A stretch of 64,000 nt of DNA from JANSWP01 sp041941305 (GCA_041941305.1 JBGTQJ010000037.1:1-64000), one strand, 5' to 3'. Positions 29,922 through 38,027 are shown, counted from the stretch's first letter. A program made the numbers and translations. The notes: a model not told the origin generated them from the sequence alone.

Positions 29922-29941
29922 CGAAATTATACATTTAAATG

Positions 29942-30844
29942 CTACGGATTTCTTATCACAATATCCCCAAAAGAAATTTTAATAAAAATATTTCCTTTTC
30001 CTTGTGGGCGGGCTGTAAATAGTGCCTTTTTAATTTGTTGAGTATTTTCAACATAGTTCAACTTTAAATCCCTGGGAGCTGTGATAGTGCCATAATGAGC
30101 TGTGAGGGTATATCCATAAAAAGTTGGGTTGGGGTCGAAGATATAGACATCTGCTTTTTCAGCAGTAATGTCCAGGCTAGTGAGATTTTGCATCGGATCT
30201 GTAAATAGTTTCAGGATTCCGTATTGCGCATTGATGTCCCACCTGCCCATGATGTCGTAAAGGGTTAAATCAGAGCGACGTGCATCAATTCTCACATCGC
30301 CATTAATGTTTCTACCTTCCAAATCTCCAAAGTAGGTATCAACAGTGATTTTCCCACTGAGATTGTCGAGCATGACTTTTGAATATTCACTATGTATTTT
30401 TAAGGAATTGGTTAGGTTGTTCACATTTGTAAAACCAAAGTGATTCTTTACATACATGGGGCAATCTTCAGGCAATGTAATTGTATAGACTGCCGTCAAA
30501 TCTGATTCAGGTGCAGGTTGCCCCTCTTTTGTGGATACATAATTTCGAAAATAAATCATGTCACCATGCTGGTCTGCACTGTATTGCATAGCTGTCAAAT
30601 CCTTTTCTGCCACTTTTTTATCCGGGTGCTTGGCAATTAATTGAGTATGTACCTTGATGTCAGAGCGATTCCAGGTTTCAACTTTTATCTCTGCCTTTTG
30701 CCCTTCGATATTCAACTCATAACCATCTTTGTAAGGAATCGTTTTTTCAAGGGTTTTGGTAACAACTTGTAGGGTGGTTTGCCCGGTAAGGCTTATCGCA
30801 ACCACCAAAAATGCAGCTATAGAATTTAAGATTTTACTTTTCAT
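29942..30844 (-). CDS. DUF4097-type putative adhesin, exported
   Basis: Exported protein of 300 residues; signal peptide MKSKILNSIAAFLVVAIS. The mature part shows the repeated short beta-strand pattern of the DUF4097/DUF2807 right-handed beta-helix type (EIKVETWNRSDIKVHTQL, SKVMLDNLSGKITVDTYFGD, GDVRIDARRSDLTL, KADVYIFDPN). Function of the family is unknown; members are often encoded with ECF sigma/anti-sigma genes, as here. It is third in a minus-strand run after the sigma factor (31693-32226) and the anti-sigma candidate (30931-31554), ending at a clear terminator. Confidence 0.8.
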   Translation of the reverse strand: MKSKILNSIAAFLVVAISLTGQTTLQVVTKTLEKTIPYKDGYELNIEGQKAEIKVETWNRSDIKVHTQLIAKHPDKKVAEKDLTAMQYSADQHGDMIYFRNYVSTKEGQPAPESDLTAVYTITLPEDCPMYVKNHFGFTNVNNLTNSLKIHSEYSKVMLDNLSGKITVDTYFGDLEGRNINGDVRIDARRSDLTLYDIMGRWDINAQYGILKLFTDPMQNLTSLDITAEKADVYIFDPNPTFYGYTLTAHYGTITAPRDLKLNYVENTQQIKKALFTARPQGKGNIFIKISFGDIVIRNP

Positions 30845-30930
30845 TGATTTATAATTCCTGAGTTGAGGATTTAGAATTTGCCTTTGCCTGGAAAATTAAG
30901 CAAAGCAAATTGCCAAAAGCAACATCCAGT

Positions 30931-31554
30931 TCATATCAATTTTTCAATCATTTTTTTCATTTTTTCTGTGCGCTCTAATTCCAAATCTCTTATTTGTGAA
31001 ATCAAATTGGGGTCTGTCCCAAATTTCCCCAAAGCGTTTTTCAGTGCGATTTTTGCATTATTCAGTTCGTCCAATTCTTCCTGTAACCTTTGAAATTCTG
31101 GCTCTTTACAAGTAGCAATTTTTATTTTACACAATTGCATCAATTCATCAAAAGCTCCTTCATCATCATCCCAATCCTGTTTGAATAAATCCTCATTTAG
31201 TACTTCTGTAGAATATGCCAGTGAGTTATCATTGCTTTCAGCATTTATCAACCACCAGCCAGCGAATAACAATATTGTAAGGGTGGCAGCAATGGAAGCA
31301 ATCCTCCTCCAATTATTAAATTGAATAACACCTGCGCCGAATTTTGGTTGCTTATCCAAACCAGCATCGATACCTTCCCATACCAATTCAGGGGGATCAT
31401 AGGATGGCAAAGTCTGCAACTTTTCCCGCAAGCGGGCATCACTAAAATCATTGGTCAAATTATCTTCAATATAATCCCAGATAGCCAGGGGAGGCTCAAA
31501 TTCTGGCAAGGAATCAATTGCCTTTGTGAGGATATGTTTATTGAGTTCTTTCAT
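30931..31554 (-). CDS. Membrane protein, probable anti-sigma factor
   Basis: Protein of 207 residues with one central membrane helix (about 86-104: IASIAATLTILLFAGWWLI) separating a cytoplasmic N-terminal part from a helical, charged C-terminal part (ELDELNNAKIALKNAL, ELERTEKMKKMIEKL). The N-terminal part holds two related segments (LPEFEPPLAIWDYIEDNL and LPSYDPPELVWEGIDAGL), an internal duplication. No classic zinc-binding anti-sigma motif is present. Position directly after the ECF sigma gene and the single-helix layout make an anti-sigma role likely, but this is inferred. Confidence 0.65.
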   Translation of the reverse strand: MKELNKHILTKAIDSLPEFEPPLAIWDYIEDNLTNDFSDARLREKLQTLPSYDPPELVWEGIDAGLDKQPKFGAGVIQFNNWRRIASIAATLTILLFAGWWLINAESNDNSLAYSTEVLNEDLFKQDWDDDEGAFDELMQLCKIKIATCKEPEFQRLQEELDELNNAKIALKNALGKFGTDPNLISQIRDLELERTEKMKKMIEKLI

Positions 31555-31645
31555 GTTCTTTAAAAATGGGCGTTTATTTTTATTTCAATTTGTTTTCTTT
31601 GGATTATCAGAGGGTTAAATCCTATTTTTTATTTTTCTATATTTT

Positions 31646-31664
31646 GCAGGGTTCAAAACCCTGC
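31646..31664. repeat. GCAGGGTT palindrome
   Basis: GCAGGGTT, loop CAA, AACCCTGC between the sigma and anti-sigma genes. A diverged relative sits at 44014-44075. Could attenuate transcription within the operon or be a dispersed repeat. Confidence 0.7.
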
Positions 31665-31692
31665 TTCTCCTGTATCTTTTTTCTATCATTCA

Positions 31693-32226
31693 TCAACGAT
31701 ATTCCTTTAACATCTCCCTCAATTTTCGCTTGGCATAAAACAATTGGGATTTGGATGTTCCTACCGAAATGCCCAACATCTCTCCAACTTCTTTATGGCT
31801 ATATCCTTCAACTTCAATTAACACAAATACAGAGCGATACCCATCCGGTAAAGATTGAATGGCTTTTTCCAAATATTCAGCTTGAAGAAAATCACCCCAA
31901 TCTATCATCGTATTTGGACTCACATTTTCGATGTCTTCAAAATAAATTTTATTCCGCCGTATTTTACTATAAGCTGTGCGGACCACGATGGTTTTTATCC
32001 AGGCACCAAGGGTAGATTCACCTCTAAATGAATTGAGCCCTCTAAAAACTTTCAAAAAAGCATCCTGAAGAACATCATTGGCAGATTCAAAATCACCAGT
32101 GATTCGATAAGCCAAGGTGTACATCGCTTTTTTGTACTTTTCATAGAGTGCCTTCTGAGCCATCCGGTCATCAGCTAAACATGCTTGAATCAGATCAGTT
32201 TCGGTCATACCGATTTTTGCAGTCAT
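31693..32226 (-). CDS. ECF-type RNA polymerase sigma factor
   Basis: Sigma-70 family, extracytoplasmic-function type, 177 residues. Region 2 is visible as ALYEKYKKAMYTLAYRI and DVLQDAFLKVFRGLNSFRG, region 4 as LPDGYRSVFVLIEVEGYSHKEVGEMLGIS followed by GTSKSQLFYAKRKLREML. It directs RNA polymerase to a small regulon, probably including its own operon with the following membrane protein and DUF4097-type gene. Two starts are possible (32226, or MTETDLIQ at 32208); the longer is given. Confidence 0.93.
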   Translation of the reverse strand: MTAKIGMTETDLIQACLADDRMAQKALYEKYKKAMYTLAYRITGDFESANDVLQDAFLKVFRGLNSFRGESTLGAWIKTIVVRTAYSKIRRNKIYFEDIENVSPNTMIDWGDFLQAEYLEKAIQSLPDGYRSVFVLIEVEGYSHKEVGEMLGISVGTSKSQLFYAKRKLREMLKEYR

Positions 32227-32626
32227 GTGGGTACGCTTTGAGAGTTAATAGAAAGAGGCATTTGAGGTTTAACGGGTTGTATCTAAGGGTTATTTTTTTC
32301 TTTGGCTTATTATTAACGTTTTTTTATCTGGGTTCTGGGTGCTGGGTTGCTGGGTTCTGGGTGCTGGGTGCTGGGTTCTGGGTGCTGGGTTCTTGTCTTC
32401 TGGGTTATGGTTTGCTGGGTGTTGGTTACTTTTAGTTGGAATTTGGGTACTAATGGATTATTCTAGGTTCTAGAATTTTCATGGTTTCAATTTTGGAATA
32501 GATTTTCATTTAAAAAACCATCTCTGAAGTTGGGTGGTCAAACAAAAAAGCCTGAGGCAAGCCTTGATTTTCTTTTTTGCTTAACTCAAATCACCTGAAT
32601 CTTCAGAGAATCATAAAAAATAGGCG
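32227..32626. other. Intergenic region with G-rich minisatellite
   Basis: A 400-base gap containing the divergent promoter region of the sigma operon on the left and the CTGGGTGCTGGG minisatellite (32329-32428) in the middle. Nothing gene-like seen. Confidence 0.55.
32329..32428 (+). repeat. CTGGGTTCTGGGTGCTGGG minisatellite (G-rich strand plus)
   Basis: About twelve units of CTGGGT(T/G)(C/G) over 100 bases, with more than ten GGG runs separated by 3-7 bases, a strong G-quadruplex pattern. The complementary C-rich form appears at 33011-33035 on the other side of the four-helix-bundle pseudogene. Confidence 0.9.
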
Positions 32627-33054
32627 ATGAGTTACAAGAGTTTACAAATTTGGCAGAATGCAAAAAGTATCGTTTTAGACATACATAAAATGAGTTTACA
32701 AATGCCAAAATTTGAAATCTTTGAAGAAGGGAGGCAAATTCGGAAATCTTCCAAATCTGTAAAATCAAATATTGTTGAAGGATATGGTAGAAGAAGATAC
32801 AAAAAGGAAAACATCCGATTTTTAGTTTTTCCCAAGCTTCCAATGATGAAACTATTGATCATTTAGAAAATTTGTACGAAGCAGCATCTCTACAAGATAA
32901 AGAGCTCTTTAAAAACCTCCACATTAGACTTTTAATCTTAGGAAAGAAGATAAATAAATACATTCAATTTGTAGAAAAAAATCATGAGGGTATCCCCAAA
33001 CACCTAGCTAACCAGGAACCAGTTTACCAGCACCCAAAACAAAAAAACCCATAA
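32627..33054 (+). pseudogene. Four-helix-bundle (S23/IVS-type) protein gene with frameshift
   Basis: The first frame begins MSYKSLQIWQNAKSIVLDIH and contains FEEGRQIRKSSKSVKSNIVEGYGRR, the signature of the S23-type four-helix-bundle family (also found in 23S rRNA intervening sequences). After FLVF the frame is lost; restoring one T in the T-run at 32826-32830 gives FSQASNDETIDHLENLYEA and runs on to the stop at 33054, the expected family ending plus a tail (EPVYQHPKQKNP) encoded by a C-rich minisatellite. Either a broken gene or a homopolymer slippage site. The gene is flanked by inverted copies of the minisatellite. Confidence 0.82.
33011..33035 (-). repeat. C-rich minisatellite fragment (inverted partner of 32329-32428)
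   Basis: ACCAGGAACC followed by AGTTTACCAGCACCC. It is the reverse complement type of the G-rich array upstream of the four-helix-bundle gene and encodes that frame's last residues. Confidence 0.7.
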
Positions 33055-33073
33055 CCCCTTTCGGGATTACGGG
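33041..33073 (-). terminator. Rho-independent terminator of the beta-barrel gene
   Basis: On the minus strand CCCGTAATCCC, a GAAA tetraloop and GGGGTTATGGG pair with two G-T wobbles, followed by seven T. It lies 27 bases past the stop of the gene at 33100-33717. Confidence 0.88.
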
Positions 33074-33099
33074 CATTTCTTGATGAAATGGATTATGGA

Positions 33100-33717
33100 C
33101 TAAAAAGACATTCCGATAGTTAATAGCACCCGTTTAGGTTTCTCGTTGAAATTTACGGGTTGCCCGGCGATGGTAATGTGTTCGCCAAAGTCGCTGAAAT
33201 TTCCTTCATACTTCAAATCGATCATAAACTTCCAGATATCCAATCCAAGACCAGCTTGCCAGCCCATGGTGAAATCTTTGAACCTGGAATCATAACCAGG
33301 AATATTGTCAGCGAGGTCAGATTTTGAGTTGAGGAAAACGTGTCCTACTGGACCTGTATTCAAACGAAGTGGTCCGAATTTCATGCCTACCAAAACAGGT
33401 ACATCCAAATAGCTGTAATTTTCCTTGAAAACTTTTCCTACGAAGCCATCACCGAAATCATCTACAGTAAAATCTACACTGTTTGAGTTCCATAGTACTT
33501 CCGGTTGTACATAAAAAGTACCGATTTGGCCTCTGATGAATGCACCAAAATGGAAGTTGTAATTTGCCTCTTTGATGGCTATATCTAAATCTTGAAGTGA
33601 AACTTCTGAGGGTTTGATGTCATATGTACCGAGACCTGCTTTTACACCTATTTTCAACTGAGCTGAAGCAGAAAATGCTAAACCGAGCACGAATGCAAAC
33701 AAAATTGTCTTTTTCAT
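33100..33717 (-). CDS. PorT-like outer-membrane beta-barrel protein
   Basis: Exported protein of 205 residues: signal peptide MKKTILFAFVLGLAFSASAQ, then strands such as KIGVKAGLGTYDI, FHFGAFIRGQIGTFYVQPEVLW, YLDVPVLVGMKFGPLRLNTGPVGHVF and a last strand ending in Phe (RVLLTIGMSF). This is the pattern of the PorT/outer-membrane beta-barrel family widespread in Bacteroidota, where function is mostly unknown. It is transcribed alone, toward its own terminator, and is divergent from engB. Confidence 0.85.
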   Translation of the reverse strand: MKKTILFAFVLGLAFSASAQLKIGVKAGLGTYDIKPSEVSLQDLDIAIKEANYNFHFGAFIRGQIGTFYVQPEVLWNSNSVDFTVDDFGDGFVGKVFKENYSYLDVPVLVGMKFGPLRLNTGPVGHVFLNSKSDLADNIPGYDSRFKDFTMGWQAGLGLDIWKFMIDLKYEGNFSDFGEHITIAGQPVNFNEKPKRVLLTIGMSF

Positions 33718-33989
33718 AATATTAGATTGTTTTGTTATCGGGTGGAAACGCCATGCTTCCGATTTATTGATACCGGATATGGGAATTTTCCCCTAAATCT
33801 TAACAGAGTTTAACGAGAGGAGCTCAAATGTGAAAGATTTCCAAAAACTTTCTAAAATCTTTCACACTTCAATACCTAACGCTTTATTTTTCAATGATTT
33901 GGTCCTTAAGCAAGGGAGCAGAATAACCTGTCTGACTTTTCAAACAAGTTGCCTATTTATCTCTTTTGGAATTTGGGGTAACCACTTCA

Positions 33990-34021
33990 TTTAGCCGAGT
34001 CAGCTAATTGAAGTACTTTTG
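33990..34021 (+). promoter_or_regulatory. Probable engB promoter
   Basis: TTTAG (33990-33994) as a weak -33 element, a 19-base spacer and TACTTTTG (34014-34021), a match to the Bacteroidota TAnnTTTG -7 element. Transcription would start close to 34028, just before the hairpin. Confidence 0.55.
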
Positions 34022-34030
34022 CGGCATTAG

Positions 34031-34129
34031 GAGAAATTGAGAGTTTGAGAGTTTGAGAATATGAGATAATTATAATCTCCAATTTCTCAAACTCTCAAAC
34101 TCTCAAACTCTCAATTTCTCAAACTCTCC
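34031..34129. repeat. GAGAGTTT inverted minisatellite in the engB leader
   Basis: Left arm 34031-34060 (GAGAAATTGAGAGTTTGAGA...) is matched by the reverse complement in 34082-34119, with at least 28 consecutive pairing bases. It ends a few bases before the engB ATG, so an RNA hairpin would cover or abut the ribosome-binding region. Confidence 0.85.
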
Positions 34130-34132
34130 AAA

Positions 34133-34741
34133 ATGGAAATAAAAGAAGCCAAATACATAGCCAGTTATCCAAGCATTGGTAAATGTCCCATTGACAAAAA
34201 GCCAAAACCAGAGTACGCTTTTATTGGTCGGTCCAATGTGGGTAAGTCTTCCCTGATTAACATGCTGTGCGGAAAAAAGGGTTTAGCCAAAATTTCGAAA
34301 AAGCCTGGAAAGACCCAAATGATCAATTACTTCCTGATCAATGAAACCTGGTACCTCGTAGATTTACCAGGTTATGGTTATGCCAAAATCTCCAAAAAGA
34401 AACGCCTGGAATGGGAGCGCATGATTGCCAATTATCTTCAAAAAAGAGAAACGCTGGTTTGCATTTTTGTTTTAATCGATGCGAATATTCCATCACAACA
34501 AATTGATGTAGAATTCATCAATAAACTGGGACAGTGGCGATTGCCTTTTGTGATTGTTTATACCAAAACGGATCGAATGAATCTGAATACCAGAAATCGA
34601 AATATTCAGGTTATTCAAAAAGAATTATTGAAGTACTGGAATGAGTTGCCCCAACAGTTTACCACTTCTTCAAATACTGACGCAGGAAGGGATGAGGTGC
34701 TGCAGTTTATTGATGAGGTGAATCAGCAGTTTTATGATTAG
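34133..34741 (+). CDS. engB: Ribosome biogenesis GTPase EngB (YihA/YsxC)
   Basis: TRAFAC-class GTPase of 202 residues, normal length for the family, needed for late 50S ribosomal subunit assembly. G1 is GRSNVGKS (32-39), G3 is DLPGYGYAK, G4 is TKTD, and the switch region KPGKTQMINYF is typical. The start ATG is supported by the family N-terminus (AKYIASYPSIGKCP). A REP-like hairpin follows the stop. The 5' leader carries an unusually long inverted repeat. Confidence 0.97.
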   Translation: MEIKEAKYIASYPSIGKCPIDKKPKPEYAFIGRSNVGKSSLINMLCGKKGLAKISKKPGKTQMINYFLINETWYLVDLPGYGYAKISKKKRLEWERMIANYLQKRETLVCIFVLIDANIPSQQIDVEFINKLGQWRLPFVIVYTKTDRMNLNTRNRNIQVIQKELLKYWNELPQQFTTSSNTDAGRDEVLQFIDEVNQQFYD

Positions 34742-34826
34742 CGTACCAAGACTCTCCAGGGTCGTGACTTTTGTAATTTTTTCAAAAGAAAGAGCCTAAC
34801 ACGACTCAGGAGAGCCGTGATACGAA
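34741..34826. repeat. REP-like long imperfect hairpin
   Basis: Left arm GCGTACCAAGACTCTCC..GGGTCGTG (34741-34766) and right arm CACGACTCAGGAGAGCC..GATACG (34799-34823) pair with about six mismatches over 25 bases, around an AT-rich loop. The GGCTCTCC core links it to the REP-like palindromes at 848, 4347 and 10116. Confidence 0.7.
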
Positions 34827-34838
34827 ACACAAACAAGA

Positions 34839-36548
34839 ATGAAAGAAAGTTCCAAAGTATATCCCTACGTTATTCCTGAAATCGAAGATTGGCCCATCTA
34901 TAAACTTCATGAAGACAGGACCAATTTTGTACAGGAGATGGAGGCGTTCACTTTTGAAAGACTGACCAAAAAACATGGGGAAAATATTACGGACATCATC
35001 GCGAAAACGATTTATCTGGAAAGGATTCGGATCAAAGAGGAGCCCTGGAAAGTAGACCCTCCAAATGAGCGGTTGTTTTGGAACCGCATCCGCAAAAAGT
35101 TGATTGTGAAAGGATTGGACGGCGAAAAAGAAGAGACGATGAGTTCCAATCACGAGATTTTGCAAAGAATCATCAATCGCTATGCAGAAGAAATCGTTGG
35201 CACTTTCAGGAAACCAACCTATCAGTTTGCAAGAAAGTTTTTACATGTTTTTTTCAATAGATTGTTAAATACCGCTGCCGGAAGAAACCTGAAGCGAATC
35301 TATGGTACAAAATACCATATCCACGAACGTTTATTGGCAAAAGGAGAAGTGGACATGGTACGCAAGCTCACAAAAAAAGGAACGGTGGTGATTGTACCTA
35401 CTCACTTCAGTAATCTGGATTCCCTGTTGATTGGCTATGCGATGGACAGCATTTTGGGCTTACCATCTTTTGCATGGGGTGCAGGACTCAATTTATATAA
35501 TACTGGCTATACCGCCTATTTCATGAATCGCCTGGGGGCATACCGGGTAGATCGGAGAAAGAAAAACCCAGTATACCTTCAAGCCCTTTTCGCGTTTTCA
35601 AATTTGGCGATTCAAAGAGGTACCAATAGTTTGTTTTTTCCTGGGGGGACTCGCTCCCGTGCAGGAAGACTGGAACAAAAACTGAAATTGGGGCTTTTAA
35701 GTACCGCTGTTGAAGCCCAACGTTCCCACTTTCAAAAAGGAAAGGATGATAAAATTTTTATTGTACCGCTGGTATTAGGCTACCACGTAGTGCTGGAAGC
35801 CAAGTTTTTAATCGAACAGCATTTGCAAAGAACCGGAAAGGAACATTATTTCAAAACGAAAGATGCTTTCCATAGTTTCCGCAAACTGATCAAATTTGCC
35901 TGGAAATTCTTTTCTGATCCCTCCGAAATCACCCTCTCATTTGGCAAACCGATGGATGTTTTGGGCAATTTTGTTGATGAAGATGGGAATAGCTCAGACC
36001 GCTTTGGGAATCCCGTAAATGTGAGGGATTATTTTATCAGCAATGGAGAAGTGACTGAAGATTTGCAAAGAGAATCTGAATACACCAAAATTTTAGGAGA
36101 ACGAATTGTGGAGCGCTACCATAAAGAAAATATTGTGCTCACCAGCCACCTGGTTGCTTTTGCTGCCTTTAATATTTTAAAATATGAAAACCCAAAGCTG
36201 GACCTTTATGGGGTATTGAGATTGCCACCTGAGGAATATGTATTCCCTATGGATTTATTGCGAAAAGTAGTGGGACAATTACAATCTATTTTGAAGGAGA
36301 TGGAGTCCCGTGGTAAAATAAAATTATCCAAACAAATTCGATATGAGGTAGATGATTTAATTAAAGATGGTATCAGTCACCTGGGTACATTCCATCCCTT
36401 GAAACCAATACTTTTCAACAAAAAAGGGGAATTGATAAGCAAGGATTTTAAATTGCTCTATTTTTACCACAATCGATTGGAGAATTATGGATTGGCGAAG
36501 AAAATAAAATGGACAGAAAATGTAAAAATCGATGCTATGGTTCTGTAA
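34839..36548 (+). CDS. Glycerophosphate acyltransferase-type protein (PlsB/PlsC superfamily)
   Basis: Acyltransferase of 569 residues. The catalytic block is VPTHFSNLDSLLIGY, giving the HX4D motif (His189, Asp194), followed by the substrate-binding LFFPGGTRSRAG about 85 residues later. The long N- and C-terminal extensions resemble PlsB-type glycerol-3-phosphate acyltransferases rather than short PlsC enzymes. It would esterify glycerol-3-phosphate or a related lipid precursor at the cytoplasmic membrane. It follows engB in the same direction after a REP-like hairpin, so it may have its own promoter. Confidence 0.87.
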   Translation: MKESSKVYPYVIPEIEDWPIYKLHEDRTNFVQEMEAFTFERLTKKHGENITDIIAKTIYLERIRIKEEPWKVDPPNERLFWNRIRKKLIVKGLDGEKEETMSSNHEILQRIINRYAEEIVGTFRKPTYQFARKFLHVFFNRLLNTAAGRNLKRIYGTKYHIHERLLAKGEVDMVRKLTKKGTVVIVPTHFSNLDSLLIGYAMDSILGLPSFAWGAGLNLYNTGYTAYFMNRLGAYRVDRRKKNPVYLQALFAFSNLAIQRGTNSLFFPGGTRSRAGRLEQKLKLGLLSTAVEAQRSHFQKGKDDKIFIVPLVLGYHVVLEAKFLIEQHLQRTGKEHYFKTKDAFHSFRKLIKFAWKFFSDPSEITLSFGKPMDVLGNFVDEDGNSSDRFGNPVNVRDYFISNGEVTEDLQRESEYTKILGERIVERYHKENIVLTSHLVAFAAFNILKYENPKLDLYGVLRLPPEEYVFPMDLLRKVVGQLQSILKEMESRGKIKLSKQIRYEVDDLIKDGISHLGTFHPLKPILFNKKGELISKDFKLLYFYHNRLENYGLAKKIKWTENVKIDAMVL

Positions 36549-36660
36549 TCCTACGATGCTGCAATGTTGTTAAGACAAATAAAATTATAGTATCGCAGCA
36601 TCACAGAATCGTAGAATTGTGGAATCGTAGAACCGCAGTATTGTAGAATTATAGAATCAA
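36549..36660. repeat. GAATCGTAGAATTGTGG / GATGCTGCAATG minisatellite
   Basis: Tandem and inverted short units: CTACGATGCTGCAATGTTG on the left; TATCGCAGCATCACAGAATC and several GAATCGTAGAA units on the right. Related to the array at 17510-17592. Confidence 0.65.
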
Positions 36661-36664
36661 TAAA

Positions 36665-37438
36665 ATGTTTAAGCGACTTTTTCTTTCTGAAAAAAAAATG
36701 ATGATTGCTATTGTGCTGAATGCGATCATCATTTTTTTGTTGTACTTCCCAAGGTTTGAGCACAATATCATTTTGGAAATTCTGGATCGGCTTTTTATTC
36801 TGGTCTTTCTGATTGAAGCCATTGTCAAACTTCAATACTTCAAACCCAAGAGGTACTTCAAAAGTGCCTGGAACAAATTTGATTTTGTGATTGTCGTGGT
36901 AAGCTTACCCGCACTAGTGCCTCCAGCCGGTACGCCAATTATTTTACTGCTCAGGTTGTTCCGATTGATACGACTTATAAAATTCATTCGCTTTGTTCCG
37001 CATTTGGGAATGATCATCGCGGGCTTGGGTAGAGCTTTCAGGGCATCTATTTTTGTTCTATTGGCATTGTTTTTCCTCAATTTTTTGTTGGCATTGTTTA
37101 CCTGCCATTTTTTCCGTGAAGCAGCCCCCAATTATTTTGGCAACCCACTCACCTCTTCCTATTCCATTTTTCAGATGTTCACTGTTGAAGGCTGGAATGA
37201 AATCCCAATAGCCATCATAAGAAGTGAAACCGGACCCAAAAGTGATTTATTGATCGGACTAACCCGGTTTTATTTTGTCCTTGTTGTACTAATTGGTGGC
37301 ATCTTCGGCATGTCTCTTGCCAATGCCATATTTGTTGATGAAATGACTATGGACAATACCAAAGAACTCGAAAAGAAAATTGATGATTTGAATGAGCAAA
37401 TGAAGGAATTGAAGGAGATGATTAGTAGTGGGCAGTAG
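36665..37438 (+). CDS. Single-domain voltage-gated-type cation channel
   Basis: Membrane protein of 257 residues with the six-helix ion_trans layout. S4 carries spaced arginines/lysines (LLRLFRLIRLIKFIRF, about 95-110). The pore loop is MFTVEGWNEIPI with TVEGW at 173-177, aligned to the TLESW selectivity filter of bacterial sodium channels but with E-G-W. The last 30 residues form a coiled coil (KELEKKIDDLNEQMKELKEM), as used for tetramer assembly. Likely a homotetrameric Na+ or Ca2+ channel; ion choice is inferred only from the filter. The start is set after a minisatellite, seven bases upstream of a run of basic residues. Confidence 0.87.
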   Translation: MFKRLFLSEKKMMIAIVLNAIIIFLLYFPRFEHNIILEILDRLFILVFLIEAIVKLQYFKPKRYFKSAWNKFDFVIVVVSLPALVPPAGTPIILLLRLFRLIRLIKFIRFVPHLGMIIAGLGRAFRASIFVLLALFFLNFLLALFTCHFFREAAPNYFGNPLTSSYSIFQMFTVEGWNEIPIAIIRSETGPKSDLLIGLTRFYFVLVVLIGGIFGMSLANAIFVDEMTMDNTKELEKKIDDLNEQMKELKEMISSGQ

Positions 37439-37456
37439 GCAGTTTTGCAGTGAGTA
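37428..37456 (+). repeat. GGCAGT short repeat
   Basis: GTGGGCAGTAGGCAGTTTTGCAGTGAG at the end of the channel gene, the same unit as at 4233-4295. Confidence 0.5.
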
Positions 37457-37484
37457 GAGTATTAATTTTTTAAAACCATCGCTT

Positions 37485-38027
37485 GTGAATTTCATAATCT
37501 ACGACTTAGAAGCGACTTGTTGGGAAAACAGACCAGACTGGATGGTTTCGGAAATCATTGAGATTGGAGCGATTCGCATGAATTATTACGGAGAAATTCT
37601 TGGGAAGTTTAATCAATTTGTGAAACCCGTTTTGAATCCCCGATTGTCCTATTTTTGCATGGATTTGACCTCCATTGAACAGCAAAAAATTGACAGAAGT
37701 AAAACTTTTCCTGATGTAATTGAAAACTTTATGGACTGGGCATACGTCTTTGAAGAGGATTACCTACTCTGTTCATGGGGTAGTTTCGACAAAAAGATGT
37801 TGATACAGGATTGCGAATTGCATAACCTCGAGTGGGATTGGGTGGAAAAACACATCAATATAAAACGACAATACCACGAAATTCGCAAACTTCGAAAAAT
37901 GCGTGGGCTCAAATATTCGGTTGAAAAAGAGGGCTTTGATTTTGAAGGTCACCATCATAGAGGGATGGACGATGCACATAATTTATCCAAGCTCTTTATG
38001 AAGTTCCGCGATGAATGGCGCTATTAA
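37485..38027 (+). CDS. DEDDh-type 3'-5' exonuclease
   Basis: Exonuclease of 180 residues in the ERI1/KapD-like branch. Motif I is YDLEAT (Asp7, Glu9), motif II lies in LCSWGSFDKKML, and motif III is HRGMDDAHNL, giving the D-E-D-D-H set for two-metal catalysis. The sequence EIIEIGAIRMNYYGEILGKF is typical of this group. Substrate (RNA or DNA) is not evident; the eukaryotic relatives trim RNA 3' ends. The start ATG at 37485 leaves only a short leader before motif I, as in the family. Confidence 0.9.
   Translation: MNFIIYDLEATCWENRPDWMVSEIIEIGAIRMNYYGEILGKFNQFVKPVLNPRLSYFCMDLTSIEQQKIDRSKTFPDVIENFMDWAYVFEEDYLLCSWGSFDKKMLIQDCELHNLEWDWVEKHINIKRQYHEIRKLRKMRGLKYSVEKEGFDFEGHHHRGMDDAHNLSKLFMKFRDEWRY

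Larger units (their letters stand above)
29092..29941. other. Long intergenic region upstream of the T9SS cassette
   Basis: About 850 bases without a credible gene. The right part contains a nested inverted repeat (29682-29798) and the terminator of the DUF4097-type gene (29885-29921). The left part should hold the promoter of the minus-strand T9SS cassette, but I cannot point to a clear TAnnTTTG site. A 61-codon plus-strand frame at 29484-29669 has no protein-like features. Confidence 0.6.
33718..34132. other. Divergent promoter region before engB
   Basis: A 415-base gap. It holds a good Bacteroidota-type promoter for engB (33990-34021) and a long inverted minisatellite in the engB leader (34031-34129). 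The left half should hold the promoter of the beta-barrel gene; nothing else is recognised. Confidence 0.6.

Noticed and set aside
32329..32428. Possible CRISPR-like array
   Set aside because: Units are contiguous with no unique spacers of constant length, and no cas genes occur in the window.
32627..33054. Avd-type accessory protein of a diversity-generating retroelement
   Set aside because: The four-helix-bundle fold is similar, but there is no reverse transcriptase, template repeat or variable gene nearby.
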